Below are positions 44,010-53,506 of a stretch of DNA of 64,000 nucleotides, piece after piece. Source of the DNA: Mesorhizobium sp. CA14. Its GTDB lineage: Bacteria > Pseudomonadota > Alphaproteobacteria > Rhizobiales > Rhizobiaceae. The stretch spans positions 1-64,000 of the forward strand of contig NZ_JAIUHR010000008.1 in NCBI RefSeq assembly GCF_020165195.1, in the 5' to 3' direction. The position numbers and the translations under genes were made by a program. The notes beneath the pieces were generated by a model. The model was not told the origin of the DNA. It made no database searches and saw only the letters and a program-made list of their open reading frames with translations. Numbering within the stretch: position 1 is the first letter of the stretch; the number at the start of each line of letters is the position of its first letter.

Positions 44010-45200
44010 ATGAACAGCCTCGATCTCCCTCGCCGCCCAGAAGAAACCCGCGTCGTCGTCGCGATGTCGGGCGGTGTCGATTCGTCTGTGGTCGCAGGCA
44101 TCCTGAAGCGCGAAGGCTATGACGTCGTGGGGGTGACGCTGCAGCTTTACGATCACGGCGCGGCCACTCATCGCGCCGGTTCATGCTGCGCCGGGCAGGA
44201 CATTGACGATGCCCGCCGCGTTTCCGAGACGCTCGGCATCCCGCATTACGTGCTCGACTATGAGGAGCGCTTCCGCAAGGCGGTCATCGATCCTTTTGCC
44301 GAGAGCTATGTCGCCGGCGAGACGCCTATCCCGTGCGTGTCCTGCAACCAGACGGTGAAGTTCGCCGATCTTCTGGCGACCGCCCAGGATCTCGGCGCCG
44401 ACGCTTTGGCCACCGGGCACTACATCCGTTCGCGCGCCAATGGCGCGCATCGCGCGCTCTACCGGCCGGTCGATGCCGACCGCGATCAGAGCTATTTCCT
44501 GTTCGCCACCACGCAGGCGCAGATCGATTATCTGCGCTTCCCGCTCGGCGGCCTGTCGAAGCCGCAGGTCCGGGCCATCGCCGAGGAAATGGGGCTCACC
44601 GTCGCCGCCAAGCAGGACAGCCAGGACATCTGCTTTGTGCCGCAGGGCAAATATTCCGACATCATCGCCAAGCTGAAGCCGGCCGCGGCCAATCCCGGCG
44701 ACATCGTCCATATCGACGGCCGCGTGCTCGGCCGCCATGAAGGCATCCTGCGCTACACGATCGGCCAGCGCCGCGGCATCGGCATCGCTTCCGGCGAGCC
44801 GCTCTACGTCGTCCACCTCGACGCCGACCGCGCGCGCGTCATCGTCGGCCCGCGCGAGGCGCTGGAGACGCACAAGATCTATCTGCGCAACATGAATTGG
44901 CTGGGCGACGGGTCGCTGTCGGATGTTCCGGCCGGCGGGATCGAGCTCTTCGCGAAAGTCCGCTCGACCAGGCCGCCGCGTCCGGCCGTGCTGCACCACC
45001 GCAACGGCGTGACCTCTGTCGAGCTGGCCGACGGCGAATCGGGCATCGCGCCGGGGCAGGCCTGCGTGCTCTATTCCGACGACGGCAACGAGGCGCGTGT
45101 CTTCGGCGGCGGCTTCATCGAGCGCTCCGAGCGCGGCGCGGAAGCCGAGGCGATGCTGTCCAGGCTGGCGGCCAGGCCGGCGCAGATTCCCGCCGAGTAA
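44010..45200 (+). CDS. mnmA: tRNA-specific 2-thiouridylase MnmA
   Basis: A protein of 396 aa that inserts sulfur at U34 of tRNA-Lys, -Glu and -Gln using ATP and a relayed persulfide. The PP-loop SGGVDSSV lies near residue 17. The catalytic Cys pair is in [19 protein letters not shown] and [12 protein letters not shown], and TGHYIR and DQSYFLF also fit. The extra Cys-rich [15 protein letters not shown] is normal for alphaproteobacterial forms. The C-terminal beta-barrel (about 290-396) binds tRNA. It is the full family length and divergent from sciP. Confidence 0.96.
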   Translation: MNSLDLPRRPEETRVVVAMSGGVDSSVVAGILKREGYDVVGVTLQLYDHGAATHRAGSCCAGQDIDDARRVSETLGIPHYVLDYEERFRKAVIDPFAESYVAGETPIPCVSCNQTVKFADLLATAQDLGADALATGHYIRSRANGAHRALYRPVDADRDQSYFLFATTQAQIDYLRFPLGGLSKPQVRAIAEEMGLTVAAKQDSQDICFVPQGKYSDIIAKLKPAAANPGDIVHIDGRVLGRHEGILRYTIGQRRGIGIASGEPLYVVHLDADRARVIVGPREALETHKIYLRNMNWLGDGSLSDVPAGGIELFAKVRSTRPPRPAVLHHRNGVTSVELADGESGIAPGQACVLYSDDGNEARVFGGGFIERSERGAEAEAMLSRLAARPAQIPAE

Positions 45201-45218
45201 ATTCTCGATCTGATTGCT

Positions 45219-46184
45219 TTATGCAGACGAGCCGGTGTGGATCACCGTGCCGGCGGTCAGGATGCGCAGCACGCGGATCGCTTCCTCGCCATCGGTGCGG
45301 GGCTCGGCGCGCGTCTCGATGCACTGCATGAAATGGGCAAGCTCGCGCGTCAGCGGCATCCCCTCGCCGACGGCCACATAGGCAGGCTCGTTGGCGGTGA
45401 AGGCCCACTGGCCACTGTCCTGCCAGACCGCGTGGCGGTAGACGGCAAGCTTGCGCTCCCAGGGTTCGACGTCGTCGAACACCGCCATCGCCTTGGTGCC
45501 GACCACCGTCAGCCGCCGCTCGCGATAGGGATTGAGGCGCGAGGCGAAGAGATGGCTGCGCAGGCCGTTCGGGAAACGCATATGCAGATGCGCGAAGTCG
45601 CTGAGATTGTCGAGGAGTGCCGCCCCCTCGCCCCTGACCTCGATCGGTTCCGTGCCGGTGATGGCGAGGATCATGGACAAATCGTGCGGCGCAAGGTCCC
45701 AAAGCGCGTCGTTTTCGGTATGGAACTTGCCGAGGCCGAGCCGGTGCGAGTGGATGTAGCGCACCTCGCCGAGCTCGCCATTGTCGATCAGCGCCTTCAG
45801 CGTCTCGAAAGCGGGATGGAAGCGCAGCACATGGCCGACCATGAAAATCCGGCCATTGTCCTTTGCCGCTTTCACCGCGCGCTCGGCGTCGTTGACCGTC
45901 AGCGCGATCGGCTTTTCCACCAGCACGTCCTTGCCGCTTTCGACGGCGCGCACCGCGGTGTCGGCATGGAATTGCGGCGGCAGCGCCATGACGATGGCGT
46001 CGATGTCGGTCCGCTCGAACAGTCTGTCCGGCTCGATCGCCAGACAGTCCTGCTCGCTGGCGAAACCTTCGGCGCGGGCGCGGTTGACGTCGGAAACGGC
46101 ATGCAGCGCGCCAAGCGCCTTGAGGGTGCGGATATGGTTGCTGCCCCAGTATCCGCAACCGAGGACGGCGATGCGCGGCTTCAT
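45219..46184 (-). CDS. Gfo/Idh/MocA-family oxidoreductase
   Basis: A protein of 321 aa. NAD(P)-binding VLGCGYWGSNHIRTLKALGALHAVSD and the family hallmark VLVEKPIALTVNDAE (Glu-Lys-Pro) are present. The catalytic region has DLAPHDLSMILAITG, with the Asp and His typical of WbpB/WlbA-like dehydrogenases acting on UDP-sugars. The substrate cannot be fixed; no other nucleotide-sugar genes are next to it. It converges with mnmA at 18 bp and reads away from the tRNA gene. Confidence 0.9.
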   Translation of the reverse strand: MKPRIAVLGCGYWGSNHIRTLKALGALHAVSDVNRARAEGFASEQDCLAIEPDRLFERTDIDAIVMALPPQFHADTAVRAVESGKDVLVEKPIALTVNDAERAVKAAKDNGRIFMVGHVLRFHPAFETLKALIDNGELGEVRYIHSHRLGLGKFHTENDALWDLAPHDLSMILAITGTEPIEVRGEGAALLDNLSDFAHLHMRFPNGLRSHLFASRLNPYRERRLTVVGTKAMAVFDDVEPWERKLAVYRHAVWQDSGQWAFTANEPAYVAVGEGMPLTRELAHFMQCIETRAEPRTDGEEAIRVLRILTAGTVIHTGSSA

Positions 46185-46435
46185 TCGTTCAAACTCTAGA
46201 ATTTCTTGGCCGAGACATAGCGACGTGCCCCGCCGAACTCAACCCCGCGACATAAGCTGAGTGCCTGCCCGGCAAAGCTTTTCCGGGATGAGATTATGCC
46301 GGCCGGATTATGCCCGCATGTCGGCCTTATCCAAGCTTGACAGGCTCACCCTCGCAACCTTATATCCGCGCGACCTCGGCAAACGCCTCGATACGCCGTC
46401 CATCAAGGACGGTTTTCCGGGCCATTTGCCACCCT

Positions 46436-46512
46436 GGCGGGGTAGCTCAGTTGGTTAGAGCACGGGAATCATAATCCTGGGGTCGGGGGTTCAAGTCCCT
46501 CCCCCGCTACCA
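46436..46512 (+). tRNA. tRNA-Met(CAT), elongator type
   Basis: A 77-nt cloverleaf: acceptor ggcgggg / ccccgct with discriminator A, D arm gctcagttggttagagc, anticodon stem cggga/tcctg with loop atcataa (anticodon CAT at 46470-46472), T arm ggggg-ttcaagt-ccctc, and CCA encoded. The anticodon stem lacks the three G-C pairs of the initiator, and position 1 pairs with 72, so it is not tRNA-fMet. The Met elongator is preferred over the lysidine-modified Ile type because the D arm resembles E. coli elongator tRNA-Met. Its 3' end is the attachment site of the element downstream. Confidence 0.93.
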
Positions 46513-46513
46513 G
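46496..46513 (+). repeat. attL: 3' end of tRNA-Met as attachment site
   Basis: tccctcccccgctaccag, 18 bp, spans the T-stem 3' strand, acceptor 3' strand and CCA of the tRNA. It is repeated exactly at 49050-49067, where no tRNA body precedes it. Confidence 0.88.
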
Positions 46514-46780
46514 TTTCAAATTTTATGTAGTGAAACTCAATAAAATCAATAGGTTAAACTTAGTACGCACGGACTTAAATCGATTTGTCCGCTGGTGTGG
46601 ACTCATTTGTGGGTATGCTTCCCTCGTCCCGACTCCACATTTTTCGCTCACGCCTTCCGCTTCAGGCGTTACAGAAACGCGATGTCATGAAGGGCGCGGA
46701 CGAAGCGCACACTTTCAACTAAGCAACCTCGCAGCGGCCCAACGCGCCGTCTGCATGTCACGATAAGCCATTCGCGGCGT

Positions 46781-48730
46781 CTATGCCTTGGCTGCTTCTG
46801 GCGGCGCTGGCGGAATTCCGAGGACGACCCTGGCGATGCGCTCAAGGTCGGCACGCGGCTCCAGAGGAATCTGGTCCCAAAAATCATTTGAGGATACGAG
46901 TGTTATCAACGCGCCCATATCCTTGCTCTTATGACCTTCGGGTAGGTAGTTTTCTAGCGCCCCTCTCCTCAGGATAAACATGTTGTCCGCCTCTTTTGCG
47001 CCAATGAAGGTATCGAGAATAGCTTGGTCGGCGGCGTCCAAGTTGGGCCGCAAACGCACGCGGTGCGATTTGATGTAGGCCCACAGATCCTGCGCGTCCT
47101 TCCAATCCCCCGAGGATAGAGCCTCCTCAATGCGCTCAACGAGGGCCGCGCCATCAAGACTTTTGACGTTGGCAATCACGTCGTCTTTGATTTCATCGGC
47201 ATTGAGGACGAACAGGTTTTTGACGTCGCCGCTGCCTACCTGCTCGATATAGTCGAGGTCGGCGATTACGACCCATTTGACGTGGCACGCCTCAAGCAAT
47301 TTCTGATAGGCCGTGAACAGTCCTTTGCCGCCGACGCTTACAACCTCAAGTGATGGTATCCCCTGTATGCCGTTCTGCTTGGCCACGATCTCCAGTACCC
47401 TCTCAAAAACGATCCGATCCGAGAGCCCTTCCACAAGGATCACTTTGTCCGTGAAGAAGACGCGTTCGTTGTTCTGAGTGTTGACAACATTGAACAGGTG
47501 CTTGGCGTTTGGCAGTGCCGTCGAGTTGAGCCGGACGATATCGCTCTTCTGGTTCTCGGAGAAAACACGGGACACATATTGAATCGACGCCGGGGAGATA
47601 AAGGTCGGCGAGTGGGTCGCCAATACGAATTGGTTGCCTGTTGTCTTCGAGAGCTTTTCGAACAGCGCAAATAGCGCGCTCTGCCAGCGTGGATGCAAAT
47701 GGAGTTCTGGCTCGTCCACGATGATGAGGGCGTTCCTAACGTTCAGGGCATAGATGGCGAAAAGGTAGGTTAGCAATTCTCGCTCGCCCGAAGATGCCGC
47801 GCCCACAAGGAAGGACGATCCTTGTTTGGTGAGCCGCACGTCGTATGTGTTGCTCAGGGGATCGACCGTGACCAATTCCCAGCTGTAATTAAGGTCCCCC
47901 AAATCGCGGGACAGGGCGATCAAATTCTCGTCCTTGTAGAAGATATCTTTGACCTCGATGTTCGATTGCTCCTGCAAAAGCCGGTACTTTTTTGCCAAGC
48001 GGCCAATCGCGAGCGGGATCAGATTTGACCCTGATCTTGACGACACGGCGTCAGACGAACGTTTCTGATCAAAGTCATTGTAACCTGACAGGCCGATAGA
48101 TGAGTTGAAACCACTTGTTGTGCGGTTCACGGGCAAGTAAACCATAGGCATTCGGAGCGTGCTCATCCCGGCTTCCGCTCTGAAATTATTGTCTGTTTCA
48201 AAAACGTGAAGATACCGCAGGAAGTGTTGCGCCCAAGCTTCCGGCGGCGGCACGATCGTGCCATTCTTCCAAGTCGCCACGACGCGCGCGCCAGGCACGA
48301 TTGCAGCAATATCCCAATCTTCAACTCCCTGCCAAGGATTGCTGATGAAGCGCCGCTTCTGTGCGGCAAGCACCTGGCCCGCCTCGGATTGGATTAACTG
48401 CATGTTGTCGATGTCGTCTTGAGTGACCTCAATCTCAAGTTCGACCACCTGATCATGGGCTCCGCCTGCGCTGTTCTTTTCAAAAAAGAGTTGGTTGAGT
48501 TGATCGTTGTATTGCTCTTCCCAGCGATCAGGTTCGTCGGCAGTTGGGGCATGACGGTAGTAGGGCGAGTTGAAGATGTATCGCCGGAGCATAATGACAA
48601 GTGTGTCCAGCAGGTTTGTCTTGCCGCCGCCGTTCGGGCCAATGAGAATAGAAATCTGCCCATCGAAGGAAATTTCTCTCCGGTCGAAAAAACTGCGAAC
48701 ATTCTCAATTGCTAATCTTCGAATTTGCAT
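46781..48730 (-). CDS. OLD-family ATP-dependent nuclease (ABC ATPase + Toprim)
   Basis: A protein of 649 aa. The ATPase has Walker A GPNGGGKT at 31-38, an ABC-type signature SSGERELL at 313-320, Walker B ALIIVDE ending at Glu340, and the His switch LATHSP (His373). The Toprim domain follows: Glu434 in KVILVEGLSDRIVFE, the VGGKG loop (466-470) and D-x-D at 491-493 (IADLDY). This is the architecture of solitary OLD nucleases, linked to phage defence (P2 Old, GajA of Gabija). A C-terminal ~120 residues of unknown fold remain. No GajB-like helicase follows, so this is not Gabija as such. It is carried alone in a tRNA-integrated island. Confidence 0.9.
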   Translation of the reverse strand: MQIRRLAIENVRSFFDRREISFDGQISILIGPNGGGKTNLLDTLVIMLRRYIFNSPYYRHAPTADEPDRWEEQYNDQLNQLFFEKNSAGGAHDQVVELEIEVTQDDIDNMQLIQSEAGQVLAAQKRRFISNPWQGVEDWDIAAIVPGARVVATWKNGTIVPPPEAWAQHFLRYLHVFETDNNFRAEAGMSTLRMPMVYLPVNRTTSGFNSSIGLSGYNDFDQKRSSDAVSSRSGSNLIPLAIGRLAKKYRLLQEQSNIEVKDIFYKDENLIALSRDLGDLNYSWELVTVDPLSNTYDVRLTKQGSSFLVGAASSGERELLTYLFAIYALNVRNALIIVDEPELHLHPRWQSALFALFEKLSKTTGNQFVLATHSPTFISPASIQYVSRVFSENQKSDIVRLNSTALPNAKHLFNVVNTQNNERVFFTDKVILVEGLSDRIVFERVLEIVAKQNGIQGIPSLEVVSVGGKGLFTAYQKLLEACHVKWVVIADLDYIEQVGSGDVKNLFVLNADEIKDDVIANVKSLDGAALVERIEEALSSGDWKDAQDLWAYIKSHRVRLRPNLDAADQAILDTFIGAKEADNMFILRRGALENYLPEGHKSKDMGALITLVSSNDFWDQIPLEPRADLERIARVVLGIPPAPPEAAKA

Positions 48731-48823
48731 ACGTGCCCCTCTGCCTGCCCAACCAATAATATCGAACAGGAGTGGGCAATTTCAAAGAGGGGATGAGAAT
48801 CGTCCCTTGTGAATATTTGGCGT

Positions 48824-48970
48824 TCAGCTTGCCTGAACCCCTGCCTCGCGGCGAGCAGCGGAGCTGCAAAGGTCATACGGAGGAGCTTCCCACGTAGCCG
48901 GAAACTCGTTTGACCGAACCAAGTCTAAGACTTCACGCCCGGCGCTGCCAATACCGGAAATCCAATACAT
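48824..48970 (-). CDS. Possible 48-aa small protein upstream of the OLD gene
   Basis: An open frame from ATG 48970 to TGA 48824, starting MYWISGIGSAGREVLDLVRS, which has a Rossmann-like G-x-G-x-x-G look reminiscent of the start of PglD/NeuD-type acyltransferases. It is in the same direction as the OLD gene and ends 93 bp before it. The ribosome-binding site is weak (acgtaag). It may be a truncated remnant of a larger gene, a small partner protein or chance. Confidence 0.35.
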   Translation of the reverse strand: MYWISGIGSAGREVLDLVRSNEFPATWEAPPYDLCSSAARREAGVQAS

Positions 48971-49049
48971 CTTACGTCGTTTGTGGACTCGTTTCTTGCA
49001 AAATGCTGACCTCCAATCGTCTAAATAATGATTTGATTGACGATTAACA

Positions 49050-49067
49050 TCCCTCCCCCGCTACCAG
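49050..49067 (+). repeat. attR: displaced tRNA-Met 3' end
   Basis: An exact copy of tccctcccccgctaccag from the tRNA 3' end, followed by gcccttt-cagggc (a small hairpin at 49067-49079), which was probably the original sequence downstream of the tRNA. Confidence 0.88.
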
Positions 49068-49203
49068 CCCTTTCAGGGCATCCAAAAATCTAATGAAGTC
49101 ACCGGGACACCGAAGCGGCGCGTCCCGACACGTCCCGATGCATCCTTCCGGGCCCAAATCGAGCTTAATTGAATTCGCTTTGGCGGCGGCCTATACGTCG
49201 GCC

Positions 49204-51237
49204 ATGGAAACCATAGCAAGCGCCCAGAAAAATATAGTTCCGCTGTCCGGGAGCAAGCCTCATGCGGGATCGGCGGCGCCGTTCCTGCCGATGAGCCGCG
49301 CCGAGATGACGGCGCTCGGTTGGAATGAATGCGACATCGTGCTTGTCACGGGCGACGCCTATGTGGATCATCCGAGCTTCGGCATGGCGATCATCGGCCG
49401 TCTGCTCGAATCCCAAGGCTTCCGGGTCGGCATCATCTCGCAGCCCGACTGGCAGTCGGCGGAGCCGTTCAAGGCGCTGGGCAGGCCGAGGCTGTTCTTC
49501 GGCGTCACCGGGGGCAACCTCGATTCCATGGTCAACCGCTATACCTCGGACCGCAAGCTCCGCCATGACGACGCCTATACGGCGGGTGGTGAGGGCGGCA
49601 GGCGGCCGGACCGCTGCACGATCGTCTATACGCAGCGCTGCCGTGAGGCCTACAAGGACGTGCCGGTGGTCCTGGGCGGTATCGAAGCCTCGCTGCGCCG
49701 CATCGCCCATTACGACTACTGGTCCGACAAGGTGCGCCGCTCGATCCTGGCCGATGCCAAGGCCGATCTTTTGATCTACGGCAATGCCGAGCGCGCCGTC
49801 GTCGAGGTGGCGAACCGGCTTGCGGCCGGCGAAACGCCGCGCCAGCTCGACTCCATCAGGGGCGTCGCCCTGTTCCGCCGCGTGCCCGAGCACTTCACGG
49901 AACTCAATGCCGACGATCTCGATTCCGCCGACGAGGGCGCGAGCCGCAAACCTGGCGACATCGTGATCCGGCTGCCATCCTTCGAACAGGTCGAGGACGA
50001 TCGCGATGCCTATGCCCGCGCCTCGCGCGTGCTGCATCGCGAGGCCAACCCCGGCAATGCCCGCCCGCTCGTCCAGCGCCATGGCGACCGCGACCTGTGG
50101 CTCAATCCGCCGCCGATCCCGCTGACCTCCGAAGAGATGGACGCCGTCTACGACCTGCCCTATGCGCGCGCCCCGCACCCATCCTATGGCAATGCCAAAA
50201 TCCCCGCCTGGGACATGATCAAGTTCTCGGTGACGGTCATGCGCGGCTGCTTCGGCGGCTGCACTTTCTGCTCGATCACCGAGCATGAAGGTCGCATCAT
50301 CCAGAACCGCTCCGAGGGCTCGATCCTGCGCGAGATCGAGAAGATCCGCGACAAGACTCCGGGCTTCACCGGCGTGATCTCCGATATCGGCGGACCGACC
50401 GCCAATATGTACCGTATGGCATGCAAGGACCCGAAGATCGAGGCGGCCTGCCGCCTGCCGTCCTGCGTGTTTCCCGACATCTGCCCCAACCTCAATACCT
50501 CGCATGACGACCTGATCCGACTCTACCGAAAGGTCCGCGAGGTCAAGGGCGTCAAGAAGGTGATGGTCGCCTCCGGCGTGCGTTATGACCTGGCCGTCAA
50601 GAGCCCCGAATATGTCAAGGAATTGGTGACCCACCACGTCGGCGGCTACCTCAAGATCGCGCCTGAGCACACCGAGCGCGGGCCGCTCGACAAGATGATG
50701 AAGCCCGGCATCGGCACCTATGACCGCTTCAAGGAGATGTTCGACGCCGCGGCCAAGGAGGCTGGCAAGAAATACTATCTCATTCCGTATTTCATCGCCG
50801 CCCATCCCGGCACGACCGACGAGGACATGATGAACCTAGCGCTCTGGCTAAAGAAGAACCGCTACCGTGCCGACCAGGTGCAGACCTTCCTGCCTTCGCC
50901 TATGGCCACGGCGACGGCCATGTACCATACCGGCGTCAACACGCTGAAGGGCGTCCGGCGCGGCGCGACTGACAAGGTCGAGACCGTTCGCGGCGGGCGG
51001 CAGCGCCGGTTGCACAAGGCATTCCTGCGCTACCATGACCCCGACAATTGGCCGCTGCTGCGCGATGCCTTGAAGGAGATGGGGCGCGCCGACCTTATCG
51101 GTCCCCGCCCCGACCAGCTCGTGCCCGCCCACCAGCCGCCCGGAACCGGCAAGGCTGCCGGCACGAAGCGCCCCTTGCGTCCCATCGGCAGAGGACAGAA
51201 ATTCACCACCAAGGGCGTTCCGCTGCCAAAGAAGTGA
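49204..51237 (+). CDS. YgiQ-family radical SAM protein
   Basis: A protein of 677 aa from ATG 49204 ([14 protein letters not shown]). The frame is open to 49093, but those 37 residues run through sequence next to attR and are unlikely. The N-terminal domain (about 50-310) has the YgiQ pattern [35 protein letters not shown]. The radical SAM cluster is Cys349, Cys353 and Cys356 ([10 protein letters not shown]). The C-terminal part has [12 protein letters not shown] and [16 protein letters not shown]. It binds a 4Fe-4S cluster and S-adenosylmethionine; the reaction of YgiQ proteins is unknown. Confidence 0.93.
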   Translation: METIASAQKNIVPLSGSKPHAGSAAPFLPMSRAEMTALGWNECDIVLVTGDAYVDHPSFGMAIIGRLLESQGFRVGIISQPDWQSAEPFKALGRPRLFFGVTGGNLDSMVNRYTSDRKLRHDDAYTAGGEGGRRPDRCTIVYTQRCREAYKDVPVVLGGIEASLRRIAHYDYWSDKVRRSILADAKADLLIYGNAERAVVEVANRLAAGETPRQLDSIRGVALFRRVPEHFTELNADDLDSADEGASRKPGDIVIRLPSFEQVEDDRDAYARASRVLHREANPGNARPLVQRHGDRDLWLNPPPIPLTSEEMDAVYDLPYARAPHPSYGNAKIPAWDMIKFSVTVMRGCFGGCTFCSITEHEGRIIQNRSEGSILREIEKIRDKTPGFTGVISDIGGPTANMYRMACKDPKIEAACRLPSCVFPDICPNLNTSHDDLIRLYRKVREVKGVKKVMVASGVRYDLAVKSPEYVKELVTHHVGGYLKIAPEHTERGPLDKMMKPGIGTYDRFKEMFDAAAKEAGKKYYLIPYFIAAHPGTTDEDMMNLALWLKKNRYRADQVQTFLPSPMATATAMYHTGVNTLKGVRRGATDKVETVRGGRQRRLHKAFLRYHDPDNWPLLRDALKEMGRADLIGPRPDQLVPAHQPPGTGKAAGTKRPLRPIGRGQKFTTKGVPLPKK

Positions 51238-51279
51238 GCCGCCTGCGAGGTCGGGCGGTCTCCTCTATATTGTGCTTTG

Positions 51280-52461
51280 TCAGCTCGCGCTTGGAGGAGG
51301 CGTAGCCTCACGCTGCATGACGGCGGCGAAAAAGCCGTCAGTATCATTGCGGGCGGGCGTCAGCGACAGGTAGTCCGAATGGGCTGAATTCGTCAGCTGC
51401 GGCGCGGCCTCGAGCAGCGGCACGGCACGAAAGGCGGGATGCCTCGCCAGGAAAGCGGCCATCTGCTCCTCATTCTCCGCGGGCAGCATGGAGCATGTCG
51501 CGTAGACCAGCCGTCCGCCGGGCTTCACCAGACGCGCCGCACTCGCCAGAATCCGGGCTTGCAACGACACGAGATTGTCCAAACCCTGCTCCTCCGGCGC
51601 GCGCCAGCGCGCGTCGGGATTGCGTCGCCACGTGCCGGTGCCGCTGCATGGCGCGTCCACCAGCACGCGATCGAAACCGCCCTTGTGGCGTTTGATCCAA
51701 CGATCCGTCTCGCTGGCCAGAAGCCTGGTCTCGATATTGTGCAATCCTGCCCGCCGGAAGCGCTCGGCACTGCGCTTCAAGCGGCCGTCCATGACGTCGC
51801 AGGCGACAACATGGCCCTTGTTGTTCATCTGCGCGGCGATGGCCAGAGTCTTGCCGCCGGCTCCGGCGCAGAAATCGACCACGCGCTCGCCCGGCCGGGC
51901 ACCGACCAGCATGGCGACAAGCTGCGAGCCCTCGTCCTGAATCTCGACCTCGCCTGTTTTCAGCATCGGCAGGCTCGCCAGCGAGGGGCGTTCATTCACA
52001 CGAATACCGTACGGAGCCATGGCTGATGCCTCCGCCCGCAAGCCAAGATCCTTCAAGGCGCCAAGCACGGCCTCGCGCGTCGACTTGATCGGATTGACGC
52101 GCAGGTCAAGCGGCGCCGACGTCAGAAGCGCGGCCATCTCGTTTCCAAACGCTTCCTTGAAACGGCGCCGCAGGGGATCGGCCGCCCAGGACGGGCATTC
52201 AAGCTTGACCTCTTCCGGCATGCCGGGATGGTCGATTGTGCATCCCTGCAATTTGACCAACAGCGCGTGCTCGTGATCCATCAGGCTGGCAGGCGCGAAT
52301 TTCGCGCCATTGAACAAGCGTTTGATCTGATCGAGCGCCTTGCCTTCCTTCAGCATCAGCCATGCAAGCAGCCGGTTGCGCGGCAGGTCCTCGCGCCCAT
52401 GCTTGGCCAGCCACCAACCAAGCCGCGCATGGTGCCGCAGAAGCGCATAGAGCAATTCCAA
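51280..52461 (-). CDS. RsmB/NOP-type RNA m5C methyltransferase (main frame)
   Basis: A protein of about 394 aa if started at TTG 52461. SAM-binding VVDFCAGAGGKTLAIAAQM, the catalytic motif DAPCSGTGTWRRNPDARWR (Cys of motif IV) and the second Cys in YATCSMLPAENEEQ are intact. It methylates cytosine C5 in rRNA or tRNA. The N-terminal NusB-like part begins outside this frame: reading upstream, the same frame continues as VTRPADAVVSAWFRARRYIRDKDRGQI, and the true start lies in another frame (see 52462-52598). A one-base deletion at about 52555-52560 would explain it. The protein might still be made from an internal start. Confidence 0.8.
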   Translation of the reverse strand: MELLYALLRHHARLGWWLAKHGREDLPRNRLLAWLMLKEGKALDQIKRLFNGAKFAPASLMDHEHALLVKLQGCTIDHPGMPEEVKLECPSWAADPLRRRFKEAFGNEMAALLTSAPLDLRVNPIKSTREAVLGALKDLGLRAEASAMAPYGIRVNERPSLASLPMLKTGEVEIQDEGSQLVAMLVGARPGERVVDFCAGAGGKTLAIAAQMNNKGHVVACDVMDGRLKRSAERFRRAGLHNIETRLLASETDRWIKRHKGGFDRVLVDAPCSGTGTWRRNPDARWRAPEEQGLDNLVSLQARILASAARLVKPGGRLVYATCSMLPAENEEQMAAFLARHPAFRAVPLLEAAPQLTNSAHSDYLSLTPARNDTDGFFAAVMQREATPPPSAS

Positions 52462-52598
52462 AATCTGACCACGATCCTTGTCGCGGATATAGCGCCGGGC
52501 TCGAAACCAGGCCGAGACGACAGCATCCGCGGGACGCGTAACGCGGTCGACTTCATGATAAGTTCGATTGTGGCTTGCAGGCGGGCGGCAGGGGTCAC
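52462..52598 (-). pseudogene. Frameshifted 5' end of the RsmB-type gene
   Basis: From GTG 52598 the frame reads TPAARLQATIELI, the usual start of this family, and then goes out of register at about 52557. In the frame of the main gene the sequence picks up as HEVDRVTRPADAVVSAWFRARRYI. Inserting one base after the codon for the final Ile restores a continuous family-like N-terminus. Either a real one-base deletion that inactivates or shortens the enzyme, or a sequencing or assembly error. Confidence 0.7.
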
Positions 52599-52673
52599 GG
52601 AACGGCGATCAGGCTGAAAAACGCCTGTATAGTCGACGGAACTGCTCCTGACCATTGTCGCGCGCCCCCGCTC

Positions 52674-53435
52674 TCATCCTTTGCGTTCCTGCAGGATGTT
52701 GCCGCCGTCCACGACCAGAACGGCGCCGTTGACATAGCTCGCCGCGTCGGATGCCAGGAACAGCACGGCGGCCGCGACTTCCGCGGGGCTCCCGGCACGG
52801 CCGAGCGGCGTGTTCCGGGCAGCGACAAGCTCCTCCGGCGTCGAGGCGCCCGTCGCGATCCACCCAGGCGCCACGGCGTTGACCGTGACGCCATCGCGGC
52901 CGACCTCCAGGGCGAGCGCGTGCGTCAGCCCGATCATGCCTGCCTTGGCCGCCGAATAGGCGGCCTCGCCTTCATTGGACACGTAAGGTCCCGTCACCGA
53001 AGCCATGTTGACGACGCGGCCATGGCCGCGCCGCACCATGCCGGCCAGAAATCCGCGCGTGCTCAAAAAGGCGGTTTTCAGGCTGACGTCGATGCCGCGG
53101 TCCCAGTCGCTTTCGCTGAGGTCGAGAAACCGTCGCTGCAACGCCGGCTGGGCAACGGTGCCCATCCCCGCATTGTTGACGAGGATGTCGATTTCGCCGG
53201 CCTCGGAGCGTAAATGCTCGACATCCCGCGAGAGTGTCAGGTCGGCCATCAATGCGCTTATATCGAGCCCTTCCGCCCGCAGTTCTTCCGCACGCTGCTC
53301 GACGCGTGCGGAGGAAGAGGTGATGATGACCGAAACACCGGCCTCGCCTAGCGCCCGCGCGATCGCCATTCCGATGCCGTCGGCGGCGCCCGCGCCGGTC
53401 ACCAGCGCCTTGCGGGATTTGCCAAACACGATCAT
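52674..53435 (-). CDS. Short-chain dehydrogenase/reductase
   Basis: A protein of 253 aa from ATG 53435, with ggagagg upstream. SDR motifs: VTGAGAADGIGMAIARALG (an unusual Ala-Asp insert in the Gly-rich loop), LVNNAGMGTVA, and NMASVTGPYVSNEGEAAYSAAK with the catalytic Ser, Tyr and Lys. The end (SYVNGAVLVVDGGNIL) is FabG-like. Another SDR gene lies 72 bp upstream on the same strand, so the two may form an operon for a sugar or polyol pathway. Confidence 0.9.
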   Translation of the reverse strand: MIVFGKSRKALVTGAGAADGIGMAIARALGEAGVSVIITSSSARVEQRAEELRAEGLDISALMADLTLSRDVEHLRSEAGEIDILVNNAGMGTVAQPALQRRFLDLSESDWDRGIDVSLKTAFLSTRGFLAGMVRRGHGRVVNMASVTGPYVSNEGEAAYSAAKAGMIGLTHALALEVGRDGVTVNAVAPGWIATGASTPEELVAARNTPLGRAGSPAEVAAAVLFLASDAASYVNGAVLVVDGGNILQERKG

Positions 53436-53506
53436 TTCCTCTCCACGGTTGGAATGCCGGCATGCCGGCGCGGCCACTCATACCCGCAATGGAACTAGGG
53501 CTCGGT

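Larger units (their letters stand above)
46496..49067. mobile_element. tRNA-Met-integrated mini-island carrying an OLD-family nuclease
   Basis: About 2.55 kb bounded by an exact 18-bp direct repeat, one copy within the tRNA 3' end. The contents are an OLD-family gene (46781-48730), a possible small gene (48824-48970) and A+T-rich ends with a shared motif tgtggactc(a/g)ttt at 46596-46608 and 48982-48994. There is no integrase, so it is non-autonomous or decayed. The gap 46513-46780 has no convincing gene. Confidence 0.8.

Noticed and set aside
46530..46766. 78-aa frame in the island's left end as an integrase remnant
   Set aside because: No tyrosine-recombinase residues or recognisable motif; composition looks random.
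46781..48730. Gabija system (GajA with GajB)
   Set aside because: No helicase or other partner follows; only the nuclease is present, so at most a solitary OLD system.
49050..49079. Second tRNA gene
   Set aside because: Only the 3' 18 bp of tRNA-Met are present, with no D or anticodon arm; it is an attachment-site copy.
52356..52655. Separate 99-aa minus-strand gene
   Set aside because: Its first residues (TPAARLQATIEL) are the start of the RsmB-type gene and the rest is out of frame, so it is explained by the frameshift.
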